NCBI GenBank assembly: GCA_021845965.1
Contig: JAJZUZ010000001.1
Coordinates: forward strand, 198,300-262,299
Origin: Pseudomonadota bacterium
GTDB taxonomy: Bacteria; Pseudomonadota; Gammaproteobacteria; Burkholderiales; Burkholderiaceae_C
Reading direction: 5' to 3'
Length of the DNA: 64,000 bases
The notes under the pieces were generated by a model. It saw only the letters and a list, made by a program, of their open reading frames with translations, made no database searches and was not told the origin of the DNA. Shown here piece after piece: positions 17,670 to 28,033 of this stretch; within the stretch, counting starts at the first letter, position 1; every line of letters starts with the position of its first letter. The translations under genes and the position numbers were made by a program.

Positions 17670-18980
17670 TCAGGACTTGTTGGCCTTTTCGAAGCGCTCC
17701 AGCTGCTCATTGCCACGCTTGACAGCGGCGTCCAGGCCTTCCTTGGCGCTCTTCTTGCCCGACCACACCAGTTCCAGTTCCTCGTCGATGATGGCGCGGA
17801 TCTGGTTGAAGTTGCCCAGGCGGATGCCGCGCGACTTGTCGGTGGTCTTGCGGATCATCTGGTTCACCGCCGTGTCGGTGCCCGGATTCTGCTTGTAGAA
17901 ACCCGACTTCTCCGTCAGCCGGAAGGAAGCCAGCGTCACCGGCAGGTAGCCGGTGCGCTGGTGGCTGCGGGCCTGGATCTCCGCGTTGGTGAGGTAATGG
18001 AAGAAGGCCGCGACCCCCTGGTACTCGGCCGGCTTCTTGCCCGCCATGACCCACAGGGAAGCGCCGCCGATGATGGTGTTCTGCGGCGCGCCGGGCACGT
18101 CCGGGTAGTAGGGCAGGGGCGCGATGCCGAAGTCGAACTTGGCGTTTTTCTTGATGCTGGCGTAGGTGGAGGATGAAGCCGTGGCCATGGCGCATTCACC
18201 CGAGTAGAACGGCGCGTCCGGCATGTTGCCGCGGCCCTTGTAGACGAACAGGCCCTGCCTGGCCATGTTGGCCAGGTTCTCGATGTGGCGCACGTGCAGG
18301 GGACTGTTGAAGATGAGCCGTGCCGAGGAGCCGCCAAAGCCGTTGTTCTGGCTGGCGAACAGCGTGTTGTGCCAGGTGGAGAAGCTCTCCAGCTGCGTCC
18401 AGCTCTGCCAGCTGGTCGTGAACGGGCAGCTGTAGCCGGCGATCTTGAGCTTGGCCGCCGCCGAGGCGAGTTCGGGCCAGGTGGCCGGCGGCTTGTTCGG
18501 GTCCAGGCCCGCCTTGCGGAAGGCGTCCTTGTTGTAATTCAGCACGGTGGTAGAGCTGTTGAGCGGGAAGCTCAGCATCTGGCCATTGGGCGCCGTGTAG
18601 TAGCCCACCACCGCCGGGATGTAGGCCGCTGCGTCGAACTTGTAGCCGGCATCGGCCATGACCTTGCCGACCGGCACCACGGCGCCCTTGGCCGCCATCA
18701 TGGTGGCGGTGCCGACTTCGTAGACCTGCAGGATGTGGGGGGCGTTGCCGGCCCGGAAGGCGGCGATGGAGGCGGTCATGGACTCGTCGTAGCTGCCCTT
18801 GTAGGTGGGCACCACCTTGTAGTCCTTCTGGCTGGCATTGAAGCCGTTGGCCAGGTCGACCACCCAGTCGTTCAGGCCGCCGGTCATGGAGTGCCACCAC
18901 TGGATCTCGGTCTGCGCCTGGGCGGGTGTGAGGAGCAGGGCGGAGAGAGCGGCAGCGCCAAGTTGCAGGGTCAGTTTCAT
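17670..18980 (-). CDS. ugpB: sn-Glycerol-3-phosphate-binding periplasmic protein
   Basis: 436-residue solute-binding protein. A signal peptide (MKLTLQLGAAALSALLLTPAQA) precedes the mature start QTEIQWWHSMTG, the conserved UgpB opening; YKGSYDESM and NSSTTVLNYNKDAF are typical family segments. The start has a perfect AAGGAG ribosome site and is preferred over a longer frame reaching 19037. As the first gene of ugpBAECQ it supplies glycerol-3-phosphate or glycerophosphodiesters to the permease. In enterics the operon is phosphate-regulated; no convincing Pho box was found here. Confidence 0.93.
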   Translation of the reverse strand: MKLTLQLGAAALSALLLTPAQAQTEIQWWHSMTGGLNDWVVDLANGFNASQKDYKVVPTYKGSYDESMTASIAAFRAGNAPHILQVYEVGTATMMAAKGAVVPVGKVMADAGYKFDAAAYIPAVVGYYTAPNGQMLSFPLNSSTTVLNYNKDAFRKAGLDPNKPPATWPELASAAAKLKIAGYSCPFTTSWQSWTQLESFSTWHNTLFASQNNGFGGSSARLIFNSPLHVRHIENLANMARQGLFVYKGRGNMPDAPFYSGECAMATASSSTYASIKKNAKFDFGIAPLPYYPDVPGAPQNTIIGGASLWVMAGKKPAEYQGVAAFFHYLTNAEIQARSHQRTGYLPVTLASFRLTEKSGFYKQNPGTDTAVNQMIRKTTDKSRGIRLGNFNQIRAIIDEELELVWSGKKSAKEGLDAAVKRGNEQLERFEKANKS

Positions 18981-19090
18981 GCGTGGACTCCTTGTGGACA
19001 AGCGTTCCAGACTAGACGGGCCATGTGACAGGCACATTAAACGCCGGCTGCCGCGCTTCCGGCTCCGGGATTTCCATGAGAAGGCGTCGC

Positions 19091-20434
19091 CTAGGCGCGC
19101 AGCACCACCTTCTCGTACAGTCCGAGCGTGCGGCCGCCCGGGTCGTACTTGCGCTTGAGCGGCTCGTAGGCCGCCATGTTGTAGGCCCGGGCGAAAGTCT
19201 CGCGGTCAAAGAAGCTGTCGGAGTAGAGGGACTTGATCCCGCCCAGGCGCAATACCTCGGCCTCCACCAGGCGGTTGTAGTGGCCGGGCTCGTGCGCGGC
19301 CAGGCTGTGCACCACGTCCCAGAAGCCGAAGTTCACGTAGCGCGTGCCCTCCCGCAGCGGGTAGAGGGTGAACTGCGCTTGCGGCGGCCGCACCGGGCAG
19401 ATCCAGATGGGCAGGAGCCCGATCTCGCGCAGCAGGAAGGCCAGGAATTCGGGCGCATGCTCAATGGGGATGTCCACGTCCTGGATGACGGACTCGGGGT
19501 GGTCGCCGCGCAGCCTGGACAGGGCTCGCGTCAGGCCCCAGCGCGCGTTCCAGCGCATGATGCGCGTGTAGGTGCGTGAGTTCAGGCGCTCGCGTCCCAG
19601 CAGCCGGCGCACCAGCCAGTTCTGCGCGTAGACATTCTTCGAGCACCAGAACCAGTCGGTGTCCCAGCGCCAGAGGTAGTCGCGCACGTTCAGGTAGTCC
19701 GTCGTCTTGTGCAGCAGCGAGCGGTAGTAGATGTGCTGATAGCCGTAGTCGCTCTGCCAGGGGGCGGTGTCGACGAAGCGTGCCGTGCTCAGGATCAGTG
19801 AGTCAGGGCTGAAGACCACGCCATCGACGAAGTCGGCGTCGGACTCGCAAGCCCTGCCCACGTCGCGAAAGTAAACCTGCGGGTCGCTGTAGCGGACGTG
19901 GTCCACGCGCGCAAAGGGCCGCACCGGCAGGGTGCGCATGCGCAGACGCAGGGCGTAGCCCAGCGTGCCGTAGGAATTGGGAAAACCGTGGAACAGGTCG
20001 GCATGTTCGTTGTGCGGCGTGCAGTGCACGATGTCGCCGCCGGGCAGCAGCACGTCGAGCGCCAGCAGCGTGTCGTGCACCAGGCCCTGGCGGAAGGAGG
20101 TGGCCTCGATGCCCACGCCCGCAGCGGCACCGCCGACGGTGATGGTCTTGAGCTGCGGCACCACGGCCGGCATGACGCCGTGCGGCAGCGTCTGGTCCAC
20201 CAGCGCCTCGAAGGTGGTCAGTCCCTCCACATCCACCCAGCCCTCAGCCGGGTCGACTTCGAGCACGTGGTTGAAGGTGCCCAGGTCCAGCCGGCGCTTG
20301 GCGCTTTCCTTGCGGTCGCGAAACAGGTTGGAGGTGCGCTTGTGCAGCCCCAGCGGGGCACCGCCTGCCTCGCCGGCCTGGAGCGTGGCGAGCAGCGCGG
20401 CCTTGCGGGCTTCGTGGTCCTGCCCGGCGTTCAT
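19091..20434 (-). CDS. FAD-binding oxidoreductase paired with a fatty-acid methyltransferase (TmsA/UfaD-like)
   Basis: 447-residue flavoprotein of the FAD_binding_4 family (DHCR24/DWARF1-like). The FAD segment VVPQLKTITVGGAAAGVGIE is at about 94-113, and the N-terminal HKRTSNLFRDR resembles the KxTSNLF motif of actinobacterial homologues. Its ATG overlaps the stop of the upstream Cfa-like gene by four bases, so they are co-translated. Homologous pairs are known to make 10-methyl branched acids (TmsA/TmsB, BfaA/BfaB) or methylated unsaturated precursors of furan fatty acids (UfaD/UfaM). The partner step is either reduction of a methylene intermediate or desaturation. Which one applies is inference; the enzyme class is firm. 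Confidence 0.8.
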   Translation of the reverse strand: MNAGQDHEARKAALLATLQAGEAGGAPLGLHKRTSNLFRDRKESAKRRLDLGTFNHVLEVDPAEGWVDVEGLTTFEALVDQTLPHGVMPAVVPQLKTITVGGAAAGVGIEATSFRQGLVHDTLLALDVLLPGGDIVHCTPHNEHADLFHGFPNSYGTLGYALRLRMRTLPVRPFARVDHVRYSDPQVYFRDVGRACESDADFVDGVVFSPDSLILSTARFVDTAPWQSDYGYQHIYYRSLLHKTTDYLNVRDYLWRWDTDWFWCSKNVYAQNWLVRRLLGRERLNSRTYTRIMRWNARWGLTRALSRLRGDHPESVIQDVDIPIEHAPEFLAFLLREIGLLPIWICPVRPPQAQFTLYPLREGTRYVNFGFWDVVHSLAAHEPGHYNRLVEAEVLRLGGIKSLYSDSFFDRETFARAYNMAAYEPLKRKYDPGGRTLGLYEKVVLRA

Positions 20435-21648
20435 GGCGCGGCGTAGAGGTGTGCGCGGCTCATCGGGTAGCTGGCCTGCGAGACGTTGCCCTTGCTGTAG
20501 ACGATCTGGAACAGATGCGTATAGCCGGTGGATGAGCGGAACATCTCGGCGCAGCCCACCAGGTAGGTGCGCCAGACGCGGCGGAAGCGCTCGTCAAAGC
20601 GCGCTGGATTCAGGGCCTGGATCTCGGGCCAATGGCGCTCGAAGCGCTCCGCCCAGGCGTCCAGCGTGGGGGCGTAGTGGCGGCGCAGGTTCTCGATGTC
20701 CACCACCTCCAGGCCATTGCGCTCCATCTCGACAATGACTTCGGATAGCGCCGGGATCCAGCCGCCGGGAAACACATGCTTGCGGATGAACAGCTCGGTC
20801 TCGCGCCGGCTCACGTGGCCGATGAAGTGCAGCATGCCCAGGCCGCCGGGTTTCAGAAAATCCGCGTGCGCCTTGATGACTTCCGCCAGTTGGTCGCGCC
20901 CCGCGTGCTCCAGCACGCCGATGGAGACGACCTTGTCGTAGGGGCCGTCGACCTCGCGGAAGTCGGCCTCGCGCACCGAAATCTTGTCAGTCAGACCGCG
21001 GCGCGTGATCTCGCCGCGCAGCCGTTCCACCTGCTCCGTGGTGGTGTTCAGGCCGCTGCCGAGTGCGCCGCAGCGCTCCCAGGCACGGAAGAGAAAACCG
21101 CCAAAGCCGCAGCCGATGTCCACATAGCGCTCACCCGGCGCGAGCCGGATCTTGCGGCAGACATGGTCGATCTTCTGCTGCTGCGCCTGCTCCAGCGTCT
21201 GCGTGCCCTCGGGCCAGTAGCCGCAGGTGTACATCATCAGCGGGTCGTCCAGCCACAGGCGGTAGAAGTCGTAGCCGAGCCCGTAGTGGGCGCGGGCGTT
21301 GGCCTTGGCCTGTTCGGGACTGCGGTTGGAGTACTGCCGCTCGTGCAGGCGGTTCTCCAGCTCGTTCCAGGGGCGGAAGCTCAGGTCCAGGCCGCTGGCC
21401 ATGCCTGCCGCCAGGGCGGCGCCGAAATCACCTTGCACATCGAGTTGCTGGTCGAAGTAGGCCTCCAGCAGTCCCATGTGGCCACGCGTGAGCACGGACA
21501 ACAGGGCGGCGTCGGAGCGCAACAGCACGGTGAAGCGGGGGCTGCCCTGGCCTCCCTGGATGCGGCTGCCGTCCGGCAACTCGAGCGCGAAGGGGATGCC
21601 GCCGCGCTCGGCCAGCGCTTCGACGATGTTCTGCAGTGGAAAGCGCAC
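20431..21648 (-). CDS. Cfa-like SAM-dependent fatty-acid methyltransferase
   Basis: 405-residue methyltransferase of the cyclopropane-fatty-acyl-phospholipid synthase family that acts on membrane lipid double bonds. The SAM motif DIGCGFGG is at 177-184; YTCGYWPEG and the GVLEHAGRDQL block are present. I chose GTG 21648 because GGGAGG lies seven bases upstream and the longer frame to 21861 has no ribosome site and crosses the divergent promoter region. Coupled by a four-base overlap to the FAD oxidase, which points to branched or methylated unsaturated fatty acids rather than plain cyclopropanes. Confidence 0.82.
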   Translation of the reverse strand: MRFPLQNIVEALAERGGIPFALELPDGSRIQGGQGSPRFTVLLRSDAALLSVLTRGHMGLLEAYFDQQLDVQGDFGAALAAGMASGLDLSFRPWNELENRLHERQYSNRSPEQAKANARAHYGLGYDFYRLWLDDPLMMYTCGYWPEGTQTLEQAQQQKIDHVCRKIRLAPGERYVDIGCGFGGFLFRAWERCGALGSGLNTTTEQVERLRGEITRRGLTDKISVREADFREVDGPYDKVVSIGVLEHAGRDQLAEVIKAHADFLKPGGLGMLHFIGHVSRRETELFIRKHVFPGGWIPALSEVIVEMERNGLEVVDIENLRRHYAPTLDAWAERFERHWPEIQALNPARFDERFRRVWRTYLVGCAEMFRSSTGYTHLFQIVYSKGNVSQASYPMSRAHLYAAP

Positions 21649-21859
21649 GACGGAACCTCCCGATGGATGCAAACGTCCGCACGCTGTGTCCGGCAGGTCC
21701 GGGTCAGGGCGGTTGTCCCGGCCATTTGACCATGTTCGCGGTCCGGATAAAAGGGCCGGCTGGTCGTCGGCGGGGCAGTGTCCCTGCGCCTTGAGGGCAT
21801 GTTGCACTGCGGTAACATCTCGCCTCAGCCGGTGTTCTGGCTGAAACTCCAGATTCCCC
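21649..21859. promoter_or_regulatory. Divergent intergenic region, methyltransferase / DUF3683 oxidoreductase
   Basis: 211 bases between two divergent genes. The methyltransferase ribosome site GGGAGG is at 21656-21661. The centre (21720-21760) contains an AT-richer patch with GATAAAA; nearer the + gene, TTGCAC and TAACAT occur but are too close together for a standard promoter. No palindromic operator was recognised. Confidence 0.4.
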
Positions 21860-24800
21860 ATGAACGCACCGACTCCGCTTGATCAATTTGTGGACACGGC
21901 CGGCCAGCTGCCGCAGGGCCACGAGCGCATCCGCGAAATCCCCTACAACTACACCTCGTTCTCCGACCGCGAGATCGTCATCCGCCTGCTGGGCAGTCGC
22001 GCCTGGGACGTGTTGAACCAGCTGCGCGAGGAGCGTCGCACGGGTCGTTCCGCCCGCATGCTGTATGAGGTGCTGGGCGATATCTGGGTCGTGCAGCGCA
22101 ACCCCTATCTGCAGGACGACCTGCTGGACAACCCGCGCCGCCGCCAGTTGCTGGTCGAAGCCCTGCATCACCGCTTGAACGAGGTGCAAAAGCGCCGCAC
22201 CCCGCAAGCCGACCCGCAGCGTGACGCGCTGGTGGGCGAGTTGCTGGAGGCGGCCCAGCGCGCGGTGGAGTCGTTCGATGCCGCTTTCCAGGAGATCGCC
22301 GCCCTGCGCCGCAAGGCCCAGCGCGTGCTCAACCGCCTGACGGCCAAGGACAACGTCAAGTTTGATGGCCTGTCGCGCGTGTCGCATGTGACGGATGCCA
22401 CCGACTGGCGGGTCGAGTACCCCTTCGTGGTGCTCACGCCCGACAGCGAGGCCGAGATGGCGCGCCTGGTCAAGGGCTGCATCGAACTGGGCCTGACCAT
22501 CATCCCGCGCGGCGGCGGCACCGGCTACACCGGTGGCGCGGTGCCGCTGACCTGGAAGAGCGCGGTCATCAATACCGAGAAGCTGGAAGCCATGACCGAG
22601 GTGGAGATGGTGCAGCTGCCCGGGCTGGACCAGCCGGTGCCGACCATCTGGACCGAGGCCGGTGTGGTCACGCAACGGGTGGCCGATGCGGCCGAGCGCG
22701 CCGGCTTCGTCTTCGCGGTCGATCCCACGTCGGCCGAGGCGTCCTGCGTGGGCGGCAACATCGCCATGAACGCCGGCGGCAAGAAGGCGGTGCTCTGGGG
22801 CACGGCGCTGGACAACCTGGCGAGCTGGCGCATGGTCACCCCCGACGCCGGCTGGCTGGAAGTGACGCGCATCCGGCACAACCTGGGCAAGATCCACGAC
22901 GCCGACATCGCCAGCTTCGAGCTGCGGTATTTCGGGGCGGACGGCAAGAAGCTGGTGAAGACCGAGCGCCTGGACATCCCCGGCCCGAGCTTTCGCAAGG
23001 AAGGCCTGGGCAAGGACGTGACCGACAAGTTCCTCTCGGGTCTTCCCGGTGTGCAGAAGGAAGGCTGCGACGGCCTGATCACCAGCGCACGCTGGGTGGT
23101 GCATCGCATGCCTACCCACACGCGCACCGTCTGCCTGGAGTTCTTCGGCCATGCGCGCGACGCCGTGCCCAGCATCGTCGAGATCAAGGACTTCATGTTC
23201 GCCGAGCAGAAGCGCAGCGGCGTGCTGCTGGCCGGCCTTGAGCACCTGGACGACCGCTACCTGAGGGCGGTCGGCTACGCCACCAAGAGCAAGCGCGGCG
23301 GCCTGCCCAAGATGGTGCTGATCGGCGACATCGTGGGCGACGACACCGACGCCGTGGCGCGCGCCACCAGCGAGGTGGTGCGTATCGCCAACTCGCGCAG
23401 TGGCGAGGGTTTCATCGCCATCAGCGCCGAGGCGCGCAAGAAGTTCTGGCTGGACCGCAAGCGCACGGCGGCCATCAGCAAGCACACCAACGCCTTCAAG
23501 ATCAACGAGGACGTGGTGATCCCGCTGCCGCGCATGGCCGAGTACACCGACGGCATCGAGCGCATCAACATCGAGCTGTCGCTGCGCAACAAGATCAAGC
23601 TCGCCGACGAACTGGAGCTCTTCTTCAGCGAAGGCAGCCTGGCGCATCTGCTGGCGATCGGCAGGCCGGATGATGCCAACGAAGCGCCCTCGGCCGAACT
23701 GATGGAAGAGCGCGTGGCCCAGGCCCGTGAGCTGGTGCGTACGGTACGTGTCCAGTGGCAGGACTGGCTGGATCGGGTGGACGAATTGTTCCCCCAGCTG
23801 CAGGACCACAGCCTGCGCGCCAGCTGGAAGACCCAGATCCGCGACCCGCTGCAGGACATCTTCACTGGCCGTGCCTTCGAGCCCATGCTGGCCGAGTGCA
23901 ATGCGATCCAGCAGCGCGTACTGAAGGGGCGCGTCTGGGTGGCGCTGCACATGCATGCCGGCGACGGCAATGTGCACACCAACATTCCCGTCAACAGCGA
24001 CGACTACGAGATGCTCCAGGCGGCCCATGGCGCGGTCAAGCGCATCATGGCGTTGGCGCGCTCGCTCGACGGCGTGATCTCGGGCGAGCACGGCATCGGC
24101 ATCACCAAGCTCGAATTCCTGAGCGACGCCGAGATCCAGCCGTTCGCCGACTACAAGCGGCGTGTCGACCCGGAAGGCCGCTTCAACCGCGGCAAGCTGC
24201 TGCGCGAGGCGGTCCTGCCGGCCGACCTGAAGTCATCAGACTTGAGCCAGGCCTACACGCCCAGCTTTGGCCTCATGGGGCATGAGTCGCTGATCATGCA
24301 GCAGAGCGACATCGGCGCCATTGCCGACAGCGTGAAGGACTGTCTGCGCTGCGGCAAGTGCAAGCCCGTGTGTGCCACCCATGTGCCGCGCGCCAATCTG
24401 CTGTACAGCCCGCGCAACAAGATCCTGGCCACCTCGCTGCTGGTGGAAGCCTTCCTCTACGAGGAGCAGACCCGGCGCGGCGTGAGCATCAAGCACTGGC
24501 AGGAGTTCGAGGACGTGGCCGACCATTGCACGGTCTGCCACAAGTGCCTGTCGCCCTGCCCGGTGAAGATCGACTTCGGCGACGTGTCCATGAACATGCG
24601 CAACCTGCTGCGCAAGATGGGGCAGAAGACCTGGCGGCCGGGCAATGCCGCGGCCATGTTCTTCCTCAATGCCACCAGCCCGGAGACCATCAAGCTCATG
24701 CGCACCGCCATGGTCGGCGTGGGCTTCCGGGCCCAGCGCCTGGCCAACCAGGTGCTGCGCACGCTGGCGCGCCGCCAGACGGCGCACCCGCCGGCCACCG

Positions 24801-25768
24801 TGGGCCCGGCGGCGGTCAAGGAACAGGTGATCCACTTCATCAACAAGAAGATGCCGGGGGGTCTGCCGACCAAGACGGCGCGTGCCCTGCTGGACATCGA
24901 GGACAAGGACTACGTTCCGATCATCCGCAACCCGCAGGCCACCACGCCCGAGACCGAGGCGGTGTTCTATTTCCCCGGCTGCGGTTCCGAGCGCCTGTTC
25001 AGCCAGGTCGGCCTGGCCACGCAGGCCATGCTCTGGCATGCGGGCGTGCAGACCGTGCTGCCGCCGGGCTACCTGTGCTGCGGCTATCCGCAGCGCGGCA
25101 GCGGCCAGTTTGACAAGGCCGAGAAGATGATCACGGACAACCGGGTGCTGTTCCACCGCGTGGCCAACACGCTGAACTACCTGGACATCAAGACCGTGGT
25201 GGTGAGCTGCGGAACCTGCTACGACCAGCTGCAGGGCTACAAGTTCGAGGAGATCTTCCCCGGCTGCCGCATCATCGACATCCACGAGTACCTGCTGGAG
25301 AAGGGCATCAAGCTCAGCGGCGAGCAGGGCGGCTATCTGTACCACGAGCCCTGCCACAACCCCATGAAGCTGGGCGACTCGATGAAGACGGTGCGCAGCC
25401 TGCTGGCCGGCAGCACCGGCAACAACGTGCTCAAGAGCGAGCGCTGCTGCGGTGAATCCGGCACGCTGGGTGTGAGCCGTCCCGACATCTCGACCCAGGT
25501 GCGCTTCCGCAAGGAAGAGGAAATCCGCAAGGGCGAGACCGCGTTGCGCGACGCCGGCCTGGTGGGCGAGAAGGACAACGTCAAGATCCTGACCTCCTGC
25601 CCGAGCTGCCTGCAGGGCCTGACCCGCTACGGCAACGATCTGCAGAATGGCCTGCTGGAGGCCGACTACATCGTGATCGAGATGGCGCGCCAGATTCTCG
25701 GTCCGGACTGGTTGCCGCAGTACGTGGCCGCGGCCAACGCCGGCGGCATCGAGCGCGTGCTGGTGTGA
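21860..25768 (+). CDS. Large FAD/Fe-S oxidoreductase (DUF3683, FAD_binding_4, 4Fe-4S, two CCG domains)
   Basis: 1302-residue fusion. Order: DUF3683-like N-terminus (1-150); FAD_binding_4 with [10 protein letters not shown] at 217-226; FAD-oxidase C-terminal domain (about 440-800, with GDGNVHTN and SGEHGIGI); two 4Fe-4S clusters (C828/831/834/838 and C890/893/896/900); then two CCG cysteine-rich domains (FPGCGSE 1038, CCGYP 1073, HEPCH from 1162, RCCGESG 1195). This architecture resembles GlcD+GlcF or a D-lactate dehydrogenase fused to its electron-transfer subunit. It probably oxidises a 2-hydroxy acid and passes electrons to quinone. Substrate unknown. Common in Burkholderiales. Confidence 0.85.
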   Translation: MNAPTPLDQFVDTAGQLPQGHERIREIPYNYTSFSDREIVIRLLGSRAWDVLNQLREERRTGRSARMLYEVLGDIWVVQRNPYLQDDLLDNPRRRQLLVEALHHRLNEVQKRRTPQADPQRDALVGELLEAAQRAVESFDAAFQEIAALRRKAQRVLNRLTAKDNVKFDGLSRVSHVTDATDWRVEYPFVVLTPDSEAEMARLVKGCIELGLTIIPRGGGTGYTGGAVPLTWKSAVINTEKLEAMTEVEMVQLPGLDQPVPTIWTEAGVVTQRVADAAERAGFVFAVDPTSAEASCVGGNIAMNAGGKKAVLWGTALDNLASWRMVTPDAGWLEVTRIRHNLGKIHDADIASFELRYFGADGKKLVKTERLDIPGPSFRKEGLGKDVTDKFLSGLPGVQKEGCDGLITSARWVVHRMPTHTRTVCLEFFGHARDAVPSIVEIKDFMFAEQKRSGVLLAGLEHLDDRYLRAVGYATKSKRGGLPKMVLIGDIVGDDTDAVARATSEVVRIANSRSGEGFIAISAEARKKFWLDRKRTAAISKHTNAFKINEDVVIPLPRMAEYTDGIERINIELSLRNKIKLADELELFFSEGSLAHLLAIGRPDDANEAPSAELMEERVAQARELVRTVRVQWQDWLDRVDELFPQLQDHSLRASWKTQIRDPLQDIFTGRAFEPMLAECNAIQQRVLKGRVWVALHMHAGDGNVHTNIPVNSDDYEMLQAAHGAVKRIMALARSLDGVISGEHGIGITKLEFLSDAEIQPFADYKRRVDPEGRFNRGKLLREAVLPADLKSSDLSQAYTPSFGLMGHESLIMQQSDIGAIADSVKDCLRCGKCKPVCATHVPRANLLYSPRNKILATSLLVEAFLYEEQTRRGVSIKHWQEFEDVADHCTVCHKCLSPCPVKIDFGDVSMNMRNLLRKMGQKTWRPGNAAAMFFLNATSPETIKLMRTAMVGVGFRAQRLANQVLRTLARRQTAHPPATVGPAAVKEQVIHFINKKMPGGLPTKTARALLDIEDKDYVPIIRNPQATTPETEAVFYFPGCGSERLFSQVGLATQAMLWHAGVQTVLPPGYLCCGYPQRGSGQFDKAEKMITDNRVLFHRVANTLNYLDIKTVVVSCGTCYDQLQGYKFEEIFPGCRIIDIHEYLLEKGIKLSGEQGGYLYHEPCHNPMKLGDSMKTVRSLLAGSTGNNVLKSERCCGESGTLGVSRPDISTQVRFRKEEEIRKGETALRDAGLVGEKDNVKILTSCPSCLQGLTRYGNDLQNGLLEADYIVIEMARQILGPDWLPQYVAAANAGGIERVLV

Positions 25769-25815
25769 TGAGGCGCGGAGATAATTCTTTGCAGTAACGA
25801 GAGGAGAGCGTTTCC

Positions 25816-26229
25816 ATGGCAGGTTTGCAATCCGGCGCTCCGACGCCGCAGGATCTGACGGTGCACAGCAAGTCGCGGGTGCTGGAGATCAGCTTTTCCG
25901 ACGGCAAGACCTTTCGCATTCCCTTCGAACTGATGCGTGTGTACTCGCCCTCGGCCGAGGTGCAGGGGCATGGCCCGGGCCAGGAGACGCTGCAGACCGG
26001 CAAACGCCACGTCGAGCTGGTGAACCTGGAGTCCGTGGGCAACTACGCGGTGCAGCCCACCTTCTCCGACGGCCATGACAGCGGCATCTTTTCCTGGGAT
26101 TACCTGTATTTCCTGGGTTCGCAGCAGGACCAGCTCTGGGCCGACTACGAGGCGCGGCTGAAGGCCGCCGGCGTGGACCGCGATGCCCCGATGCCGGAAA
26201 AAGCCGGGCACAGCTGCGGTAGCCACTGA
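25816..26229 (+). CDS. DUF971 family protein
   Basis: 137-residue protein matching DUF971, a domain also found at the N-terminus of gamma-butyrobetaine hydroxylases and in proteins tied to Fe-S assembly. Visible blocks are [27 protein letters not shown] and the [21 protein letters not shown] motif, which carries conserved Asp/His/Trp. The C-terminus GHSCGSH could bind metal. A GGAGAG ribosome site precedes the ATG. It lies five bases before ubiE, an arrangement common in betaproteobacteria. Molecular role unknown. Confidence 0.85.
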   Translation: MAGLQSGAPTPQDLTVHSKSRVLEISFSDGKTFRIPFELMRVYSPSAEVQGHGPGQETLQTGKRHVELVNLESVGNYAVQPTFSDGHDSGIFSWDYLYFLGSQQDQLWADYEARLKAAGVDRDAPMPEKAGHSCGSH

Positions 26230-26234
26230 ACGAT

Positions 26235-26966
26235 ATGAGCCAGACCCATTTCGGTTTCGAGACGGTCGACGAGGCCGACAAGGCCCGCCGTGTGCGGGGC
26301 GTGTTCGACTCGGTAGCATCCAGGTACGACCTGATGAATGACCTCATGTCCGGTGGCCTGCACCGCCTGTGGAAGGCCTACACCGTGACGGTGGCGAACC
26401 TGAAAGAAGGTGACCGCGCGCTGGACATCGCGGGCGGCACCGGCGACCTGGCGCTGGCGTTCGCGAAGAAGGTGGGCAAGACCGGGCAGGTAGTGCATAC
26501 GGATATCAACGAGGCCATGCTGCGCGTGGGCCGCGACCGCCTGCTCGATGCGGGCGTGGTGCTGCCCACCGTGGTCTGCGACGCCGAGAAGCTGCCGTTC
26601 CCGGATCAGTATTTCGACTTGGTGAGCGTGGCCTTCGGACTGCGCAACATGACGCACAAGGAGGCGGCACTGGCCGAGATGTGCCGCGTGCTCAAGCCCG
26701 GCGGCAAGTTGCTGGTGCTGGAGTTCTCCAAGGTGGCGCCGCCGCTGGCGCAGGCCTACGACTGGTATTCCTTCAAGGTTCTGCCCCGGCTGGGACAGCT
26801 GGTGGCGGGCGATGCCGACAGCTACCGCTACCTGGCCGAATCGATCCGGATGCATCCCGGCCAGCAGGAACTCAAGGAAATGATGCAAAAGGCCGGATTC
26901 GGCCATGTGGATTTTCACAACATGACTGGCGGCGTCGTGGCCCTTCATGTTGGAATCAAGTGCTGA
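26235..26966 (+). CDS. ubiE: Ubiquinone/menaquinone C-methyltransferase
   Basis: 243-residue SAM-dependent C-methyltransferase of ubiquinone synthesis (2-polyprenyl-6-methoxy-1,4-benzoquinol methylation). The family signature [24 protein letters not shown] is near the N-terminus, motif [14 protein letters not shown] at about 65-77, and the second signature [21 protein letters not shown] is present. It heads a ubiE - Tim44-like - ubiJ - ubiB cluster. Confidence 0.97.
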   Translation: MSQTHFGFETVDEADKARRVRGVFDSVASRYDLMNDLMSGGLHRLWKAYTVTVANLKEGDRALDIAGGTGDLALAFAKKVGKTGQVVHTDINEAMLRVGRDRLLDAGVVLPTVVCDAEKLPFPDQYFDLVSVAFGLRNMTHKEAALAEMCRVLKPGGKLLVLEFSKVAPPLAQAYDWYSFKVLPRLGQLVAGDADSYRYLAESIRMHPGQQELKEMMQKAGFGHVDFHNMTGGVVALHVGIKC

Positions 26967-27030
26967 GGCGGGCGTTTTGGAGTAAGTTGGCAAGGTGAGC
27001 CTGCCGCGTGCAATGAATCGGAGTAATGCA

Positions 27031-27999
27031 ATGAAAGTCTGGACGGTAGCCCTGTCCCTGGTCCTGGCCCTCGGGGCCATTGACGCCGAGGCCAAGCGCC
27101 TGGGCGGCGGCAAGTCGATCGGCAAGCAGTCCAGCAATGTGACGCAGCGCGAAGCGGCCCCGACACCCGTCGCTCCCGCCCAGAGCGCTGCGGCGCCGGC
27201 CAAGCCCGCACCTGCCGCTCCCGCTACGCCGGCACCCGCACCTCGCAAGCCGTGGGGTGCCATGCTGGGCGGCCTGGCGGCCGGTCTGGGACTGGCCTGG
27301 CTGGCCAGTTCGCTCGGATTGGGCGAGGCCTTTGGCCAGTTCATGGTGATCGCCCTGCTGGTGCTGCTGGCCATGATGGTGTTCGGCTGGATCATGCGCA
27401 GCCGACGACCGGCTGCCACGGCGGCAGCTCCCTATGCCTTCCAGGGCGCGGGCGCTGGCGAGGTGCTGACGCCCAAACCGGCCTATCGCCCGGAAAACGT
27501 TGGTAACGACGCCTCGGCGCGTCCCTTCGAACGCAGCGCCCAGATGGGCCTGGAGTCTGCACCGGCGGCCGGGGGCATCGTGATCGGCTCGGCGCTGAAC
27601 CGCGGCTGGAGTGTCCCGGCCGGCTTTGATGCCGAGGGCTTCATCAAGACGGCCAAGAGCAACTTCATCCTGCTGCAGGCGGCCTGGGACCAGGCCGATA
27701 TGGCCACCCTGCGTTCCATGATGACCGACGAGATGCTGGCGGAGATCAGCGCCCAGCTGACCGAGCGGGAACAGCACACCGGCGGCGCCGTCAACCTGAC
27801 CGAGGTCCAGATGCTGCAGGCCCAGCTGCTGGGCATCGAGGAGATGGGGGGCGACTACCTGGCCAGCGTGGAATTCTCGGGCATGGTGCGCGAGGAGCCG
27901 CAATCCGGCCCCAGCCCTTTCCGCGAGGTCTGGAACATGACCAAACCCAGGGATGGCAGCCGGGGCTGGCTGGTGGCCGGGGTGCAGGCGCTGCAGTAA
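27031..27999 (+). CDS. Tim44-like domain protein, membrane-anchored
   Basis: 322-residue protein with a signal/anchor (MKVWTVALSLVLALGAIDAEA), an Ala/Pro-rich linker (about 45-72), two adjacent hydrophobic segments (about 80-100 and 107-125), then a C-terminal Tim44-like domain (about 200-320, beginning FDAEGFIKTAKSNFILLQAAWD). Bacterial Tim44-like proteins are thought to bind membranes or act near respiratory and translocation complexes; the precise role is unknown. The ATG 27031 follows GGAG by seven bases. Its place between ubiE and ubiJ is conserved in related bacteria, so a link to quinone or respiratory assembly is possible. Confidence 0.8.
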   Translation: MKVWTVALSLVLALGAIDAEAKRLGGGKSIGKQSSNVTQREAAPTPVAPAQSAAAPAKPAPAAPATPAPAPRKPWGAMLGGLAAGLGLAWLASSLGLGEAFGQFMVIALLVLLAMMVFGWIMRSRRPAATAAAPYAFQGAGAGEVLTPKPAYRPENVGNDASARPFERSAQMGLESAPAAGGIVIGSALNRGWSVPAGFDAEGFIKTAKSNFILLQAAWDQADMATLRSMMTDEMLAEISAQLTEREQHTGGAVNLTEVQMLQAQLLGIEEMGGDYLASVEFSGMVREEPQSGPSPFREVWNMTKPRDGSRGWLVAGVQALQ

Positions 28000-28033
28000 G
28001 CCGGCCATCCTTTCACTGTGATAATCGGGGACT

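Noticed and set aside
18981..19037. Pho box upstream of ugpB
   Set aside because: One half resembling CTGTCAC was seen on the minus strand slightly upstream, but the second half is poorly matched and the period is 12 rather than 11 bases.
21704..24091. 795-residue minus-strand frame overlapping the DUF3683 gene and the divergent promoter region
   Set aside because: Antisense shadow; no domain or ribosome site, and the + strand has flavin and Fe-S motifs.
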